Assembly (NCBI GenBank): GCA_944325775.1
Contig: CALVBL010000006.1
Location: 39,304-103,303, forward strand
Reading direction: 5' to 3'
Source of the DNA: an uncultured Helicobacter sp.
Lineage (GTDB): Bacteria > Campylobacterota > Campylobacteria > Campylobacterales > Helicobacteraceae
Length of the DNA stretch: 64,000 bases
The position numbers and the translations under genes were made by a program. Positions 36,573 to 45,083 of the stretch are shown here, piece by piece. The number at the start of each line of letters is the position of its first letter. Within the stretch, counting starts at the first letter, position 1. The notes under the pieces were generated by a model that had not been told where the DNA came from, did no database searches, and was given only the letters and a program-made list of their open reading frames with translations.

Positions 36573-37406
36573 GTGCGATATGTGATTGTTTTGTGTCTGT
36601 GGTGGGTAAGCGTGGCTGTGGCTAGTGATGTGATAGCGGGTGTGGCGGTGCGCGTCAATGGACATGCCATCACGCTCAATGAAATAAAAAAAATGCAACA
36701 AAGTATGAATATAAGCAAGCAGCAAGCTATCGATCTGCTCATCAACGAACGCCTTAAAGACGATGAAATAGATCGCTTCAAAATCAATATCGATGAATTT
36801 AAAATCGATGATGAAATAGGGCGTATCGCCTCAAGCAATGGTATCAACAAAAGTGCGCTCATTGCCCAGCTTGCACGAGAGGGCATGAGCTACCAAGCAT
36901 ACAGAAACGAGCTACGAAAACAGCTCCAAACGCGAGAGCTTATGCAAAAAATCCTCGCAAGCAATGTCAATATCACTGATGAAAGTGAGCTATTTGCTTA
37001 CTATGACAAACACAAAAAGGACTTCGAAGTCCCCTCAAGTGTGCGGGTGATGCGCTATAGTGCATCAAATGACGCACTATTGCAAAAAGCGATGAAAGAT
37101 CCTAAAAAAAATATCGATGGCGTGCAAAAACAAGAAGAAACAATCAATATGCATATTCTCTCACCCCAAATCGCGCAGGTGTTTGTTACCACGCCTAAAG
37201 GAGATTTCACACCAGTGCTCAATGCCGGGAGCAATGTCCTTGTGAGCTTTTTAGTGCTTGAAAAACTTGGACAAAAGCTTATGAGTTATGAAGAAGCCAA
37301 GCCTATGGTAAATCAACGCGTGATGGCGCAAAAAGAGCAGAGTATCATCAAAGAACATTTTGCTAAAATGCGCTCAAGTGCTAAGATCGTGTATTTGCGA
37401 GAGTGA
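36573..37406 (+). CDS. Periplasmic SurA-like chaperone (SurA N-terminal domain)
   Basis: 277 residues. Signal peptide ends near VAVAS (about 18). The mature start resembles SurA/PrsA (VAVRVNGHAITLNEIKKMQQ), followed by a helical chaperone segment and a reduced PpiC-like region (TPKGDFTPVLNAGSN). This fits a periplasmic protein-folding factor for outer-membrane proteins. GTG at 36573 is the start; the ATG two bases earlier is out of frame. Same position as H. pylori HP0659 (from memory). Confidence 0.75.
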   Translation: MRYVIVLCLWWVSVAVASDVIAGVAVRVNGHAITLNEIKKMQQSMNISKQQAIDLLINERLKDDEIDRFKINIDEFKIDDEIGRIASSNGINKSALIAQLAREGMSYQAYRNELRKQLQTRELMQKILASNVNITDESELFAYYDKHKKDFEVPSSVRVMRYSASNDALLQKAMKDPKKNIDGVQKQEETINMHILSPQIAQVFVTTPKGDFTPVLNAGSNVLVSFLVLEKLGQKLMSYEEAKPMVNQRVMAQKEQSIIKEHFAKMRSSAKIVYLRE

Positions 37407-37407
37407 T

Positions 37408-38538
37408 ATGTCGTGGTATAAAGATCCGCTTTTTGGCGTTATCCTCCTCTTCATCATCATCGCCATCATCGGAGCGATAGACTTCATTCGCAACCGTCTA
37501 AGAGAGCGCAAGCGCACGCATTCTTTAGAAAACCTCAAAAAATCCTATGAATTTTTGGGGATCAAGGACGGCGTGGAGGAATTTCTCAAACTCAACCAAA
37601 ACGCCATACCCACGCTAGAATTTATCGCCCAAGCTTATATCCAAAGCGGCAATATCCAAGAAGCCATCAAAATCTACACAAGTATTCTCAACTCCACCGC
37701 AGCCACACAAGGCAAAGAGCGTATCTTGTATGCGCTAGGTGTGGCGCATTTTCAGGCGGGATTTTTGCAGCGGGCAAAAAACACATTTTTAGAAATCATC
37801 AAAAACTCCCCCAGAGATTCAGAGAGCTTGCTCTACTTGCTTAGGACTTATGAAAAACTTAGTGAATACCAAAACGCCATCGATGTGATCGACTGCCTAC
37901 AAGAGATCTATGAGCAATCTGGCAATATCGATGATACCAAATACTTAGAATCCCTAGAGCAAAATCGCGCTTATCTACGAGCTATGCACCTTTTTGGAGA
38001 TGATGACATATCGTTTGAAAACAAAATAGCAGAGCTTGAATCCTTACGTGTGCGCTTCCCTAGGCTTGAAAAAAGCATTTTGGTGTATTACAAACAATAC
38101 AATCTCGCGCTATTTTGGCAAAAAGCCCAAGAATCTCGTAACATAGAGAATCTCCTTGATGTATTTTGGCGCACTCCTGATACACAAGTGCCTGTTGAGA
38201 TTCTCACAAACCCAAAAATCATCGAAGTGTATAAAGCGCGCGGGCTTATAAAACCTCAAGCCACAAGCGACATTGCAAAATCTAGTGAATCCAAGCAATC
38301 CCTAGATTCTATAAACAAGAGCGCGGTATGCGCGAAATTTGAACTAGAAGCTGTGCGGACATTACGCATCTATACGCGTTTTATGGCGGATTTGCATTTT
38401 GAGTATCGCTGCAGTGAGTGCAAGGGGATTTTCCCACTTGAGAGCCACCGCTGCCCCACCTGCAATGCCTTGCTAAGCTTTGAAGTCTTATGCTCGGTGC
38501 GAGAGCACAAAGATGAAGTCCATTACTCTTTATTGTGA
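37408..38538 (+). CDS. LapB/YciM-like TPR protein with C-terminal zinc ribbon
   Basis: 376 residues. One N-terminal transmembrane helix (about 9-27), several TPR-type helix pairs (about 60-300), and a C-terminal rubredoxin-like metal knuckle C-x2-C...C-x2-C (CSEC and CPTC, near 340-360). This is the architecture of E. coli LapB, which bridges FtsH and LpxC and limits LPS synthesis. The equivalent H. pylori gene (HP0660) sits in the same cluster. Function here is inferred. It overlaps rnhA by 26 bases. Confidence 0.7.
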   Translation: MSWYKDPLFGVILLFIIIAIIGAIDFIRNRLRERKRTHSLENLKKSYEFLGIKDGVEEFLKLNQNAIPTLEFIAQAYIQSGNIQEAIKIYTSILNSTAATQGKERILYALGVAHFQAGFLQRAKNTFLEIIKNSPRDSESLLYLLRTYEKLSEYQNAIDVIDCLQEIYEQSGNIDDTKYLESLEQNRAYLRAMHLFGDDDISFENKIAELESLRVRFPRLEKSILVYYKQYNLALFWQKAQESRNIENLLDVFWRTPDTQVPVEILTNPKIIEVYKARGLIKPQATSDIAKSSESKQSLDSINKSAVCAKFELEAVRTLRIYTRFMADLHFEYRCSECKGIFPLESHRCPTCNALLSFEVLCSVREHKDEVHYSLL

Positions 38539-38947
38539 TGGATCTGCACTGGGCAATCCGGGTGCTGGCGGCTGGTGCGGGATCTTAGAGTTTAACTCTG
38601 TGCGCAAGATTCTGAGCGGAGGTGAGGCACATACGACTAACAATCGTATGGAACTCCAAGCCGTCATATCCTCACTAGAAGCACTCAAAGAACCATGCCA
38701 TGTGGAGATTTATAGCGATTCTAGATATGTGTGTGAAGGGATCAATACATGGCTTGCAAATTGGGTGGCAAAGGATTTCACCAAAGTCAAAAATCCCGAT
38801 TTGTGGCGGCGGTATCTGGAAGTATCGCGCGGGCACGAAATCCATGCCAACTGGATCAAGGGACATTCAGGGATTGAGTATAATGAGGAATGCGATCGGA
38901 TCGCTAAAGCCGAAGCGATGAAGTTTGCAAAGTCTGCTTGCCAATAG
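38513..38947 (+). CDS. rnhA: Ribonuclease HI
   Basis: Cleaves RNA in RNA-DNA hybrids, 144 residues. The four acidic catalytic residues are visible: D in LYCDGSALGNPG, E in NRMELQAV, D in YSDSRYV, and D in NEECDRIA near the C-terminus; the His in GHSGIEYN is also present. ATG at 38513 is chosen over the earlier in-frame start, giving the family N-terminus. Confidence 0.95.
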   Translation: MKSITLYCDGSALGNPGAGGWCGILEFNSVRKILSGGEAHTTNNRMELQAVISSLEALKEPCHVEIYSDSRYVCEGINTWLANWVAKDFTKVKNPDLWRRYLEVSRGHEIHANWIKGHSGIEYNEECDRIAKAEAMKFAKSACQ

Positions 38948-38984
38948 AACTTCGGGCAAGCCAAGTGCAAAATCTTGCGAAAGC

Positions 38985-39023
38985 TTAGAATCTAGAATTA
39001 ACTTTTTAGATTCTAGATTCTAA
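38985..39023. terminator. Long inverted repeat after rnhA, built from paired AGAATCT motifs
   Basis: TTAGAATCTAGAAT and ATTCTAGATTCTAA-type arms (38985-38998 and 39010-39023) are perfectly complementary over 14 bp with an 11-base loop. It lies 38 bases past the rnhA stop in a 230-base gap between convergent genes. An extended hairpin of this strength is likely to terminate transcription from both sides, though there is no canonical T-run on the plus strand. Confidence 0.55.
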
Positions 39024-39062
39024 AGCCATTTTAGGATCTATCACTTCATAGAATCTCATCAA

Positions 39063-39106
39063 GGCTTTGAGGGAACAGGGAGGGATAAAGCCCTTTTATT
39101 TTTGTG
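39063..39106 (+). terminator. Possible second terminator after rnhA
   Basis: GGCTTT (39063-39068) pairs with AAAGCC (39087-39092), and the downstream DNA is T-rich (CTTTTATTTTTG). The loop is about 18 bases, so the hairpin is weak. The rest of the 230-base gap shows nothing else. Confidence 0.35.
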
Positions 39107-39177
39107 AAAACACAGGATTTTAAATTTTCCTTAGATCCTGCGCAAACGATACCACCCCCGACAATCTCGAAATACTT

Positions 39178-40026
39178 TTAGAATGTGTATTGATACACCA
39201 CGCTCATAAGAGGATCAGAAACTTCATAATAGAATTTTTCTGTGTATTTGTCTGTGGTGGGTATCTTTGCATAGGCTTCTAATCTGTGTTTTTTGTAGGT
39301 AATGCCAGCACCGACATTTATAAAAGGTGTGGGCATACCAAGTTTTTGCCAATCTTCTCCAGATGTGGTTCCCAACCACTCTTCTTGTGTCCATGATAGT
39401 GTCGCATTGTGATTAATGCGTCCATAACCCACGCCTAGCACAAGCCCTGCCGAAAGATCTGGGAGACTTGGCGCGCGCATTTCAAACAAGAAATCAAGAT
39501 TGAGAGCTAGATATCCTTGATCAGCTCGTATCGTCTCTGAATATCCCACACTTGGATCTGATTGGGTATTTTCCACCGGTGCTCCATAGGCATAGTCGAT
39601 AGATAATCTTGTGCCAAATATGCTATCTTTTTGTGCAAATTTTTGATAGCCAAGCCTCACGCTTGGAGCGACATAAGTGGCTTCAAAATCCGGTGTTCTG
39701 TGACCAAACTTTGAGCCCATACCCCCCACACCTATACCGATAAAAAACCCATTTCTATAGTCTTCATCTTTAAGTGTTTTGGGTTGTTGGATAGGTGTAT
39801 TGGCTGTTTGTTGTGGTTGCGTGGGTTGGGATTCTTGTGTGGGGGTTTGAGAGCTTTTGAGATTTTGCAATCGCTTCTCTAGCTCATCGATTTCATTTTG
39901 TTTTTGTTGCTTAGATTCTAACTCTTGAATCTGACGCTCTAGCTCTGCTTTTTTTGCCTCCAAATCATCGGCATAGATTCCAGTATTTAACACGCACAGG
40001 GCGCATAGGATATGTTGTAGCTTCAT
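39178..40026 (-). CDS. Outer-membrane beta-barrel protein with periplasmic coiled coil
   Basis: 282 residues. Signal peptide ends near TGIYA (about 18). A charged coiled coil (about 20-60) and a Gln/Pro/Thr-rich linker (about 60-85) precede a predicted beta-barrel from residue 90, ending in Phe (VVYQYTF) as required for BAM recognition. No porin family is recognised. Its promoter contains a G10 tract directly upstream of the -10 box (40060-40075), so expression is probably phase-variable. Confidence 0.75.
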   Translation of the reverse strand: MKLQHILCALCVLNTGIYADDLEAKKAELERQIQELESKQQKQNEIDELEKRLQNLKSSQTPTQESQPTQPQQTANTPIQQPKTLKDEDYRNGFFIGIGVGGMGSKFGHRTPDFEATYVAPSVRLGYQKFAQKDSIFGTRLSIDYAYGAPVENTQSDPSVGYSETIRADQGYLALNLDFLFEMRAPSLPDLSAGLVLGVGYGRINHNATLSWTQEEWLGTTSGEDWQKLGMPTPFINVGAGITYKKHRLEAYAKIPTTDKYTEKFYYEVSDPLMSVVYQYTF

Positions 40027-40059
40027 TGTGTTACTCCTTTGATTTTATGTAAGCGCGCC

Positions 40060-40075
40060 ATTCTACCCCCCCCCC
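40060..40075 (-). promoter_or_regulatory. -10 box (TAGAAT) abutted by a G10 tract: phase-variable promoter
   Basis: On the minus strand ten G are followed directly by TAGAAT, 34 bases upstream of the outer-membrane protein ATG; an AAAGGAG site is present. The tract therefore falls in the -35/-10 spacer. Slippage would change spacer length and promoter strength, as in other pathogens with promoter homopolymers. Confidence 0.6.
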
Positions 40076-40107
40076 ATTAAAAATTCCTTAATGATTTTTA
40101 ATGGGGG
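40071..40107. repeat. Perfect 14-bp inverted repeat sharing the C10 tract
   Basis: CCCCCATTAAAAAT and ATTTTTAATGGGGG with a 9-base loop. The left arm uses five of the ten C of the tract; the right arm has five G. It could be a terminator for upstream transcription or a structure that modulates the promoter. It is the strongest hairpin seen in the window. Confidence 0.65.
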
Positions 40108-40195
40108 ATTGGTGGGATTTTTTGGTATATCTTTGACTTTATGGAATCCCTTTTGCCTATGGAAATGCAGAATCTATAAGCTTCAAGTGGTGTTG

Positions 40196-40228
40196 TAGAA
40201 TCTAGTGAATCTAAACAATAAGATTCTA
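40196..40228. repeat. Inverted pair of TAGAATCT / AGATTCTA in a divergent gap
   Basis: TAGAATCT at 40196-40203 and AGATTCTA at 40221-40228 form an 8-bp inverted pair with a 17-base loop upstream of the transglycosylase-like gene. It is another instance of the over-represented heptamer in paired form. Confidence 0.5.
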
Positions 40229-40270
40229 AAGAGTGTATGCATACCAAATAAATTTAGATTTAGGACAGCG

Positions 40271-41176
40271 ATGAGGGCGATAATATTTGGCATAATATTT
40301 GGGTGTGTGGGCGCGTGTGTGGCGATGCCATTGCACAAAGTCGAGGGCAAATGCGTCGAGCTCAAAGACTTTAGCAAAGCACAAAAAAATGTGATTTTAA
40401 AGGCGTTTAAATACGGGCTAAAGTCAGGCTATGGCTATACAATGGCAGCGATCGCGTGGAAAGAATCTTGTGCAGGGGAATACAAAATGAACTTCGCTGA
40501 CCCTTCAGCAGGGATCTACCACGCACATATCCCGGGCTTGCTCAAAAAAACCAATCAAAAAGACACGGGCTTTATGCGCAATATGGTGGGTGAGCTACTC
40601 GTGCGCGATGACGAATATGCCTCACAGGTCGCGCTCGATGAACTGCTGTATTGGCATAAAGTGCGCAATGGCAACTGGCAAGAAGTCATCAAATCCTACA
40701 ATAAGGGCTTTAGCTGGGAGCGCGACAGCGAGCGCGATAAAATGGCGCAAAGCTACTATGAGGACATCGCGCGCAAAGTCAAAGCCCTGCAAGCCTATAT
40801 GCCCAAATACGCCGCTAGCCTCACTAGGCAAGCAAGAGATGATAAGGCGATTGCGTTTTTGGGCGGGAGTGGGGCGGGAGATTCTGTGCGTGCGGGGACA
40901 AAGCGCGTCGCTACAAAGAGTAAGCCATCTGCCCCTACAATCACTTCAGAGCCAAAAGGAGCAGCCAAAGAGGCAAAAGCCTCATCATCTCGCTCATCGG
41001 GCTTTATGGAAGTGCCGCGGGATTTTATCGCTCCTGCCACCACAGCCCCCACTTCTCCTGTCTCACGCACCTTTTCCACCACATCTAGCAGTGTGCCTGC
41101 AAACTCTCACCAAACACCCCCTATCAAAAAGCGCAACCCAAACACGGGTGAATTTTATCTCTTGCAAGAAAATTAA
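40271..41176 (+). CDS. Transglycosylase-SLT-like periplasmic protein with low-complexity tail
   Basis: 301 residues. Signal peptide ends near GACVA (about 18). A lysozyme-like helical domain (about 35-180) has the catalytic Glu motif AIAWKES, then DPSAGIYH, which resembles the ES...GLMQ motif in divergent form. The C-terminal 110 residues are Ser/Thr/Pro/Ala-rich with no fold. ATG at 40271 (AGGA upstream) is preferred to an earlier GTG at 40205. It may cleave peptidoglycan; activity is inferred only. Confidence 0.6.
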   Translation: MRAIIFGIIFGCVGACVAMPLHKVEGKCVELKDFSKAQKNVILKAFKYGLKSGYGYTMAAIAWKESCAGEYKMNFADPSAGIYHAHIPGLLKKTNQKDTGFMRNMVGELLVRDDEYASQVALDELLYWHKVRNGNWQEVIKSYNKGFSWERDSERDKMAQSYYEDIARKVKALQAYMPKYAASLTRQARDDKAIAFLGGSGAGDSVRAGTKRVATKSKPSAPTITSEPKGAAKEAKASSSRSSGFMEVPRDFIAPATTAPTSPVSRTFSTTSSSVPANSHQTPPIKKRNPNTGEFYLLQEN

Positions 41177-41268
41177 CGTGCGCAAGCCCACATACGCAGA
41201 GCCAGACAAACCCAATAGCTCAAAGGGCTGATTTGCGCGCCATCACGACAGAATTTAAGCAAGATTTT

Positions 41269-41274
41269 TATACT
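41269..41274 (+). promoter_or_regulatory. Possible -10 box (TATACT) for aroQ-pepQ
   Basis: TTTATACTATAAGC, with TATACT 34 bases before the aroQ ATG and an alternative TATAAG five bases later. It lies in the 131-base gap after the transglycosylase-like gene. Confidence 0.35.
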
Positions 41275-41307
41275 ATAAGCGTTTTAAATCAAAGCTAAGG
41301 AGCAGCT

Positions 41308-41793
41308 ATGAAAATCCTAGTCATACAGGGACCAAATCTTAATATCTTAGGACATCGCGAGCCACATATCTATGGGAATGTAACACTTGAGCAGATTCAC
41401 ACCAATCTCCAAGCCCAAGCCAAACAGCACAACGCCGAGATCGAATTTTTCCAAAGCAATTTTGAAGGCGAGATCATCGACAAACTCCAAGAGTGCATCG
41501 GTGGGGAATATGATGGTGTGCTCATCAATCCCGCCGCGTATTCGCATACCTCTATCGCTATCGCGGATTCTATCGCGAGCTGCGGCGTGCCAGTGATCGA
41601 GGTGCATATCAGCAATATCCACGCCAGAGAGGACTTTCGCGCTAAAAGCTATACGGGTAGAGTATGTGCGGGCGTGATCACGGGCTTTGGGGTGTTTGGG
41701 TATCATTTGGGACTTATCGCGCTCTTACAAATCTTAAGCGAGATCGCCGCGCTCAAAGCTCAACAGGCTCAACAACCACAACAAGCCAAATAA
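41308..41793 (+). CDS. aroQ: 3-dehydroquinate dehydratase, type II
   Basis: Shikimate pathway dehydratase, dodecameric type II fold, 161 residues. Contains GPNLNILGHREPHIYG with the catalytic Tyr, NPAAYSHTSIAI with the catalytic His near 82, and EVHISNIHAREDFR. The three-base gap to pepQ suggests translational coupling; the same pair is adjacent in H. pylori (from memory). Confidence 0.95.
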   Translation: MKILVIQGPNLNILGHREPHIYGNVTLEQIHTNLQAQAKQHNAEIEFFQSNFEGEIIDKLQECIGGEYDGVLINPAAYSHTSIAIADSIASCGVPVIEVHISNIHAREDFRAKSYTGRVCAGVITGFGVFGYHLGLIALLQILSEIAALKAQQAQQPQQAK

Positions 41794-41796
41794 CCT

Positions 41797-42858
41797 ATGT
41801 ATTTTGATAGCTCTCTGCCCTACATCGTGCGTGATGAAAACGCGCAATATTATGAATGTGGCTTTAGCTGTGATAATGCCATCGTGCTGCGCGTGGATAG
41901 TCAGCGGTTTTTTATCACAGATTCGCGTTATAGCCTAGAAGCCAAGCAAAGTGTGGGCAAAAATGTCGAGGTGATAGAATCTAGCGATTTGCTTGGCAGT
42001 CTTGCCACGCTCCTTAGCACACAGGGTGTGAAAACCCTCATTTTCAACCCCGGCGAGATTTCTGTGGAGTTTTATAGCGCCCTTATCACACATACCCAAA
42101 ATCTCAAATGCGATCTTTGTGCTGTGTCAAACTTCCACCAAAATTTGCGTATTATCAAGACAGATTCACAAATCGCGCTCATTAAAAAATCCCAAAAACT
42201 CAATAAACAAGCCTTCAAGGAGTTTGCACGATTTGTGCGTAAAGCAGTGCAGAAGGACAAGGCACTAAGCGAGCGGGATCTGCACTTTTATGCCACGATG
42301 TTTTTGAGCTACAAGGGCGCGTATGACTTGAGCTTCAACCCCATCGTGGGACTCAATGCCACAGGTGCCAAGCCTCATGCTCTGCCAAGCCATAAAATCA
42401 TCACACACAAAAATGATCTTTTACTTTTTGACGCGGGCATAAAGTATCAACGTTATTGTTCAGACAGAACGCGCACCGCGAGTGTGAGCGCGGATATGGA
42501 CTTTAGCAAAGATCAGAGATTCAAATCCCCCAAGCAGCAAAAAATCTATGACATCGTCTTAAAAGCCCAAGAGAAGGCGATCTCTAAGGCACGATCGGGT
42601 ATGCGCGCACGCGAGATCGATGCCCTAGCACGCGATGTGATAGAATCTAGCGGCTATGGCAAGTATTTTGTCCATAGCACAGGACATGGTGTGGGCTTGG
42701 ATATACACGAGTTGCCACGCATTTCTGCGCGAAGTGAGGAGATCATACAAGATGGTATGGTGTTCTCTATCGAGCCGGGGATCTATCTAGGTGGTGAGTT
42801 TGGCGTGCGTATCGAAGATTTGGTCGTGATGAAAAATGGCAGGGCGGAAGTATTATAA
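41797..42858 (+). CDS. pepQ: Xaa-Pro aminopeptidase/dipeptidase (M24B family)
   Basis: 353 residues. The N-terminal creatinase-like domain (about 1-120) precedes the pita-bread metallopeptidase: metal ligands are visible as D in LFDAG, D in CSDRTRT, H in STGHGVG, and E in SIEPGIYL and RIEDLVV. It cleaves peptides with proline in the second position; whether it is an aminopeptidase or a dipeptidase cannot be told from sequence. Confidence 0.92.
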   Translation: MYFDSSLPYIVRDENAQYYECGFSCDNAIVLRVDSQRFFITDSRYSLEAKQSVGKNVEVIESSDLLGSLATLLSTQGVKTLIFNPGEISVEFYSALITHTQNLKCDLCAVSNFHQNLRIIKTDSQIALIKKSQKLNKQAFKEFARFVRKAVQKDKALSERDLHFYATMFLSYKGAYDLSFNPIVGLNATGAKPHALPSHKIITHKNDLLLFDAGIKYQRYCSDRTRTASVSADMDFSKDQRFKSPKQQKIYDIVLKAQEKAISKARSGMRAREIDALARDVIESSGYGKYFVHSTGHGVGLDIHELPRISARSEEIIQDGMVFSIEPGIYLGGEFGVRIEDLVVMKNGRAEVL

Positions 42859-42926
42859 AATCCACTCTCTTGGCACGCGCAAGATAAGTAAGCGCGTGCA
42901 AATGCGATGATGTGCATAAAGGTGCG

Positions 42927-44864
42927 ATGATGACTCTCACGCAGATTCTATACTCTAAGGATCTTAGCGCGCTAGATTTGTATATGAGCAAGTGCTTTGT
43001 GCGCAATATGGAGTTTTTCAGAGCCTTTAATCCCACGCTTTTTGCCCAGCTTAGCAACCCCCCCACCACACACAATCTACTCTTTGACTCCACCCAGCTC
43101 AATATCCTAAACCTCCAAGACAATGCCCTCGTGTATCCTACAAGCGGTGAAAGCACGATGATTGCCACGCACATAGCTCTTAGCCACGCTCCGATGAATA
43201 ATCCGCGGTTTCTTGTGCATACCAATCACCTAACCCTCCAAAAACTCGATGAGGACAAAATCCCTCTCACTGCCTCCACTTGCAACAAACTCATCGCACT
43301 TATGCAAGAGAGCGGCGGGGGCAAATCCTATCATCTCCCGAGCAATTTTTTGCCCAGTTGCACATTTTTTGGCACGCTTGGAGGACTGTTTTTACAGCTG
43401 CTTTTGGAGCGGGGTGTGTATTTCCACTCCCTGCTTTTGTTTGAAGAATACCTTGATATGTTGCGTATTATGCTGTATTTTGTGGATTTTGCCCTGCTGT
43501 TTGAGCGCGTCAGCGAGCGCGCGTGCTATATTTTTGTCAAAGACCTGATCCACCAAGAATTTATCCACACCTACTTTGCCTCACGCAAGATCACAAACAA
43601 CTTCTTGCGCCTTGAGCTGTTTTTATACGAAAGTCCCAAGATCGCAAGCACACGCGAAGTCGTCCATGAGGCGTATCGGGTAAATTCGCGCGGTTGGGGG
43701 AGCTTTGATGATGAGATGATAGGCGTGCGAAACACACTAAGCAACCTAAGCGCACACTATCCCGTGCTGCACCTGCCAGAGCGCGTAGAGATACCTATCT
43801 GTGTGGTGGGCAATGGTGTGAGTTTAGATTCACTACTGCCTTTTATCAAAGCAAATGCCAAAAATATGCTAATTTTTTCCTGTGGCACGGCGATCAAACC
43901 ACTCAAAGCCTATGGTATAGAGCCTGATTTCCAGATTGAGATCGAGCGCATTTCTTATCTCAAAGATGTGCTAAGAGAAGCCCCACTAGGCGATACCACA
44001 CTACTATGTGGGAGTGTGGTGCAGCCCGAGGCTCTTGCGCTGGCTAAAGAGGCGTATGTGTTTATGCGCGGTGGGAGCGCGGGGGCGTATTTGTTTCACT
44101 CAAAGAGTGTAGTGGAGTTTAGCGCACCTTATGTGGGCAATGCCGGGTTTGCGCTTGCGGCACTTTTGGGTGAAGAGGTGCTGATATGCGGGCTTGATTG
44201 TGGCTATATCGAGGGCAAGGCTAAGCATGCTAAAAACTCCTTTTATGGCGAGGAGACGCCTCATATCCCGCCCAATGCCTTCAAGGTGCAGGGCAATAGA
44301 GAATCTATTGTGTATTCTGACGCGCTCTTTAGCTTGAGTATGCGCAGTATGGAGCGGTGCATCAAGGCATTTGCCCCGCGATTGGTGCTAAATCTCGGCG
44401 AAGGTGCGTATATACAAGGCACGCAATCGTGTGATGTGAGTGCGTTTAGCCTGCGTGAGCTTGACAAGGGTGAAAAACAAAGAGCGATAGAATCTATCAA
44501 ATCCCATTGCAGCAGGGACTATGCGCAGGTGTTTAGATCCTATGGCGATATGGGTTTAGACGAGGTGCTTGCGTATAAGGAGGCGTTTCTCGCACTCCTG
44601 TGTGTGCGGGTGCGTAACAAAAGGGAGTTATTCGCGCTGATTGATCGCGCACATCATTTTAGTCTCAAGATGAGCGCGCAAAATGCCTTCGTGGGCTTGC
44701 TTTTTGAAGGAAGTGTGGGGCATATACTGCATACGCTGATGGTGGGTGCACTGCATCTGCCTAGTGATGAGATTGAGGGATTTTATACAAGCGCGGTGGG
44801 GATTATTCGCGAGGGAGTGGAGAGAATGGCGATGAGTTATCGGCTGCTAAGTCTTAGATTCTAA
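42927..44864 (+). CDS. Maf/PseE-type motility accessory factor (DUF115, flagellin glycosylation)
   Basis: 645 residues. The central DUF115/MptE-like domain carries ICVVGNGVSLDSLLPF (about 293) and later GNAGFALAALLGEEVLICGLD. In Campylobacter and Helicobacter these proteins transfer pseudaminic-type sugars to flagellin, so this is a likely flagellin glycosyltransferase. The start is ATG 42927 (or 42930) after AAAGG; an earlier in-frame GTG is unlikely. A C7 run at 43058-43064 lies early in the gene but is short for phase variation. Confidence 0.85.
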   Translation: MMTLTQILYSKDLSALDLYMSKCFVRNMEFFRAFNPTLFAQLSNPPTTHNLLFDSTQLNILNLQDNALVYPTSGESTMIATHIALSHAPMNNPRFLVHTNHLTLQKLDEDKIPLTASTCNKLIALMQESGGGKSYHLPSNFLPSCTFFGTLGGLFLQLLLERGVYFHSLLLFEEYLDMLRIMLYFVDFALLFERVSERACYIFVKDLIHQEFIHTYFASRKITNNFLRLELFLYESPKIASTREVVHEAYRVNSRGWGSFDDEMIGVRNTLSNLSAHYPVLHLPERVEIPICVVGNGVSLDSLLPFIKANAKNMLIFSCGTAIKPLKAYGIEPDFQIEIERISYLKDVLREAPLGDTTLLCGSVVQPEALALAKEAYVFMRGGSAGAYLFHSKSVVEFSAPYVGNAGFALAALLGEEVLICGLDCGYIEGKAKHAKNSFYGEETPHIPPNAFKVQGNRESIVYSDALFSLSMRSMERCIKAFAPRLVLNLGEGAYIQGTQSCDVSAFSLRELDKGEKQRAIESIKSHCSRDYAQVFRSYGDMGLDEVLAYKEAFLALLCVRVRNKRELFALIDRAHHFSLKMSAQNAFVGLLFEGSVGHILHTLMVGALHLPSDEIEGFYTSAVGIIREGVERMAMSYRLLSLRF

Positions 44865-44913
44865 GTGATATGGGATATTGTATTTTATTACAACCCACAT
44901 CTAGGATTTAGTC

Positions 44914-44958
44914 GCTTTGCTTATGCATCTCATAACAAGGCAAAGCTGCGGTTTCTTT
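44914..44958 (-). repeat. Intergenic hairpin element, related copy at 18280-18307
   Basis: In the 219-base gap before the outer-membrane family protein gene, GCTTTGC (44914-44920) pairs with GCAAAGC (44940-44946), and the inner TTATG pairs with CATAA. The reverse strand of 44931-44958 matches the 18.3 kb element at 23 of 28 bases. The rest of the gap is AT-rich promoter DNA with an AGGAATAA site before the next ATG. Confidence 0.5.
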
Positions 44959-45083
44959 AAAAACTGAATGTCCTAATATAGAATCTACCAAAACTCAAAT
45001 CTCTGCCAATTTGGGAATCTAAGCTTTTTTTAGCTAGCATTGCAGAGCATTTCAAACTTCAAACACACAAAAGGAATAACAAT

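Noticed and set aside
40590..41231. 213-codon frame in another phase of the transglycosylase-like gene
   Set aside because: Overlaps a gene with a signal peptide and catalytic motif; the alternative frame is Cys/Ser/Pro-rich noise.
43058..43064. C7 run early in the Maf/PseE-type gene as a phase-variable tract
   Set aside because: Seven bases is short compared with the 9-13 base tracts here, and the frame is intact; slippage would be rare.
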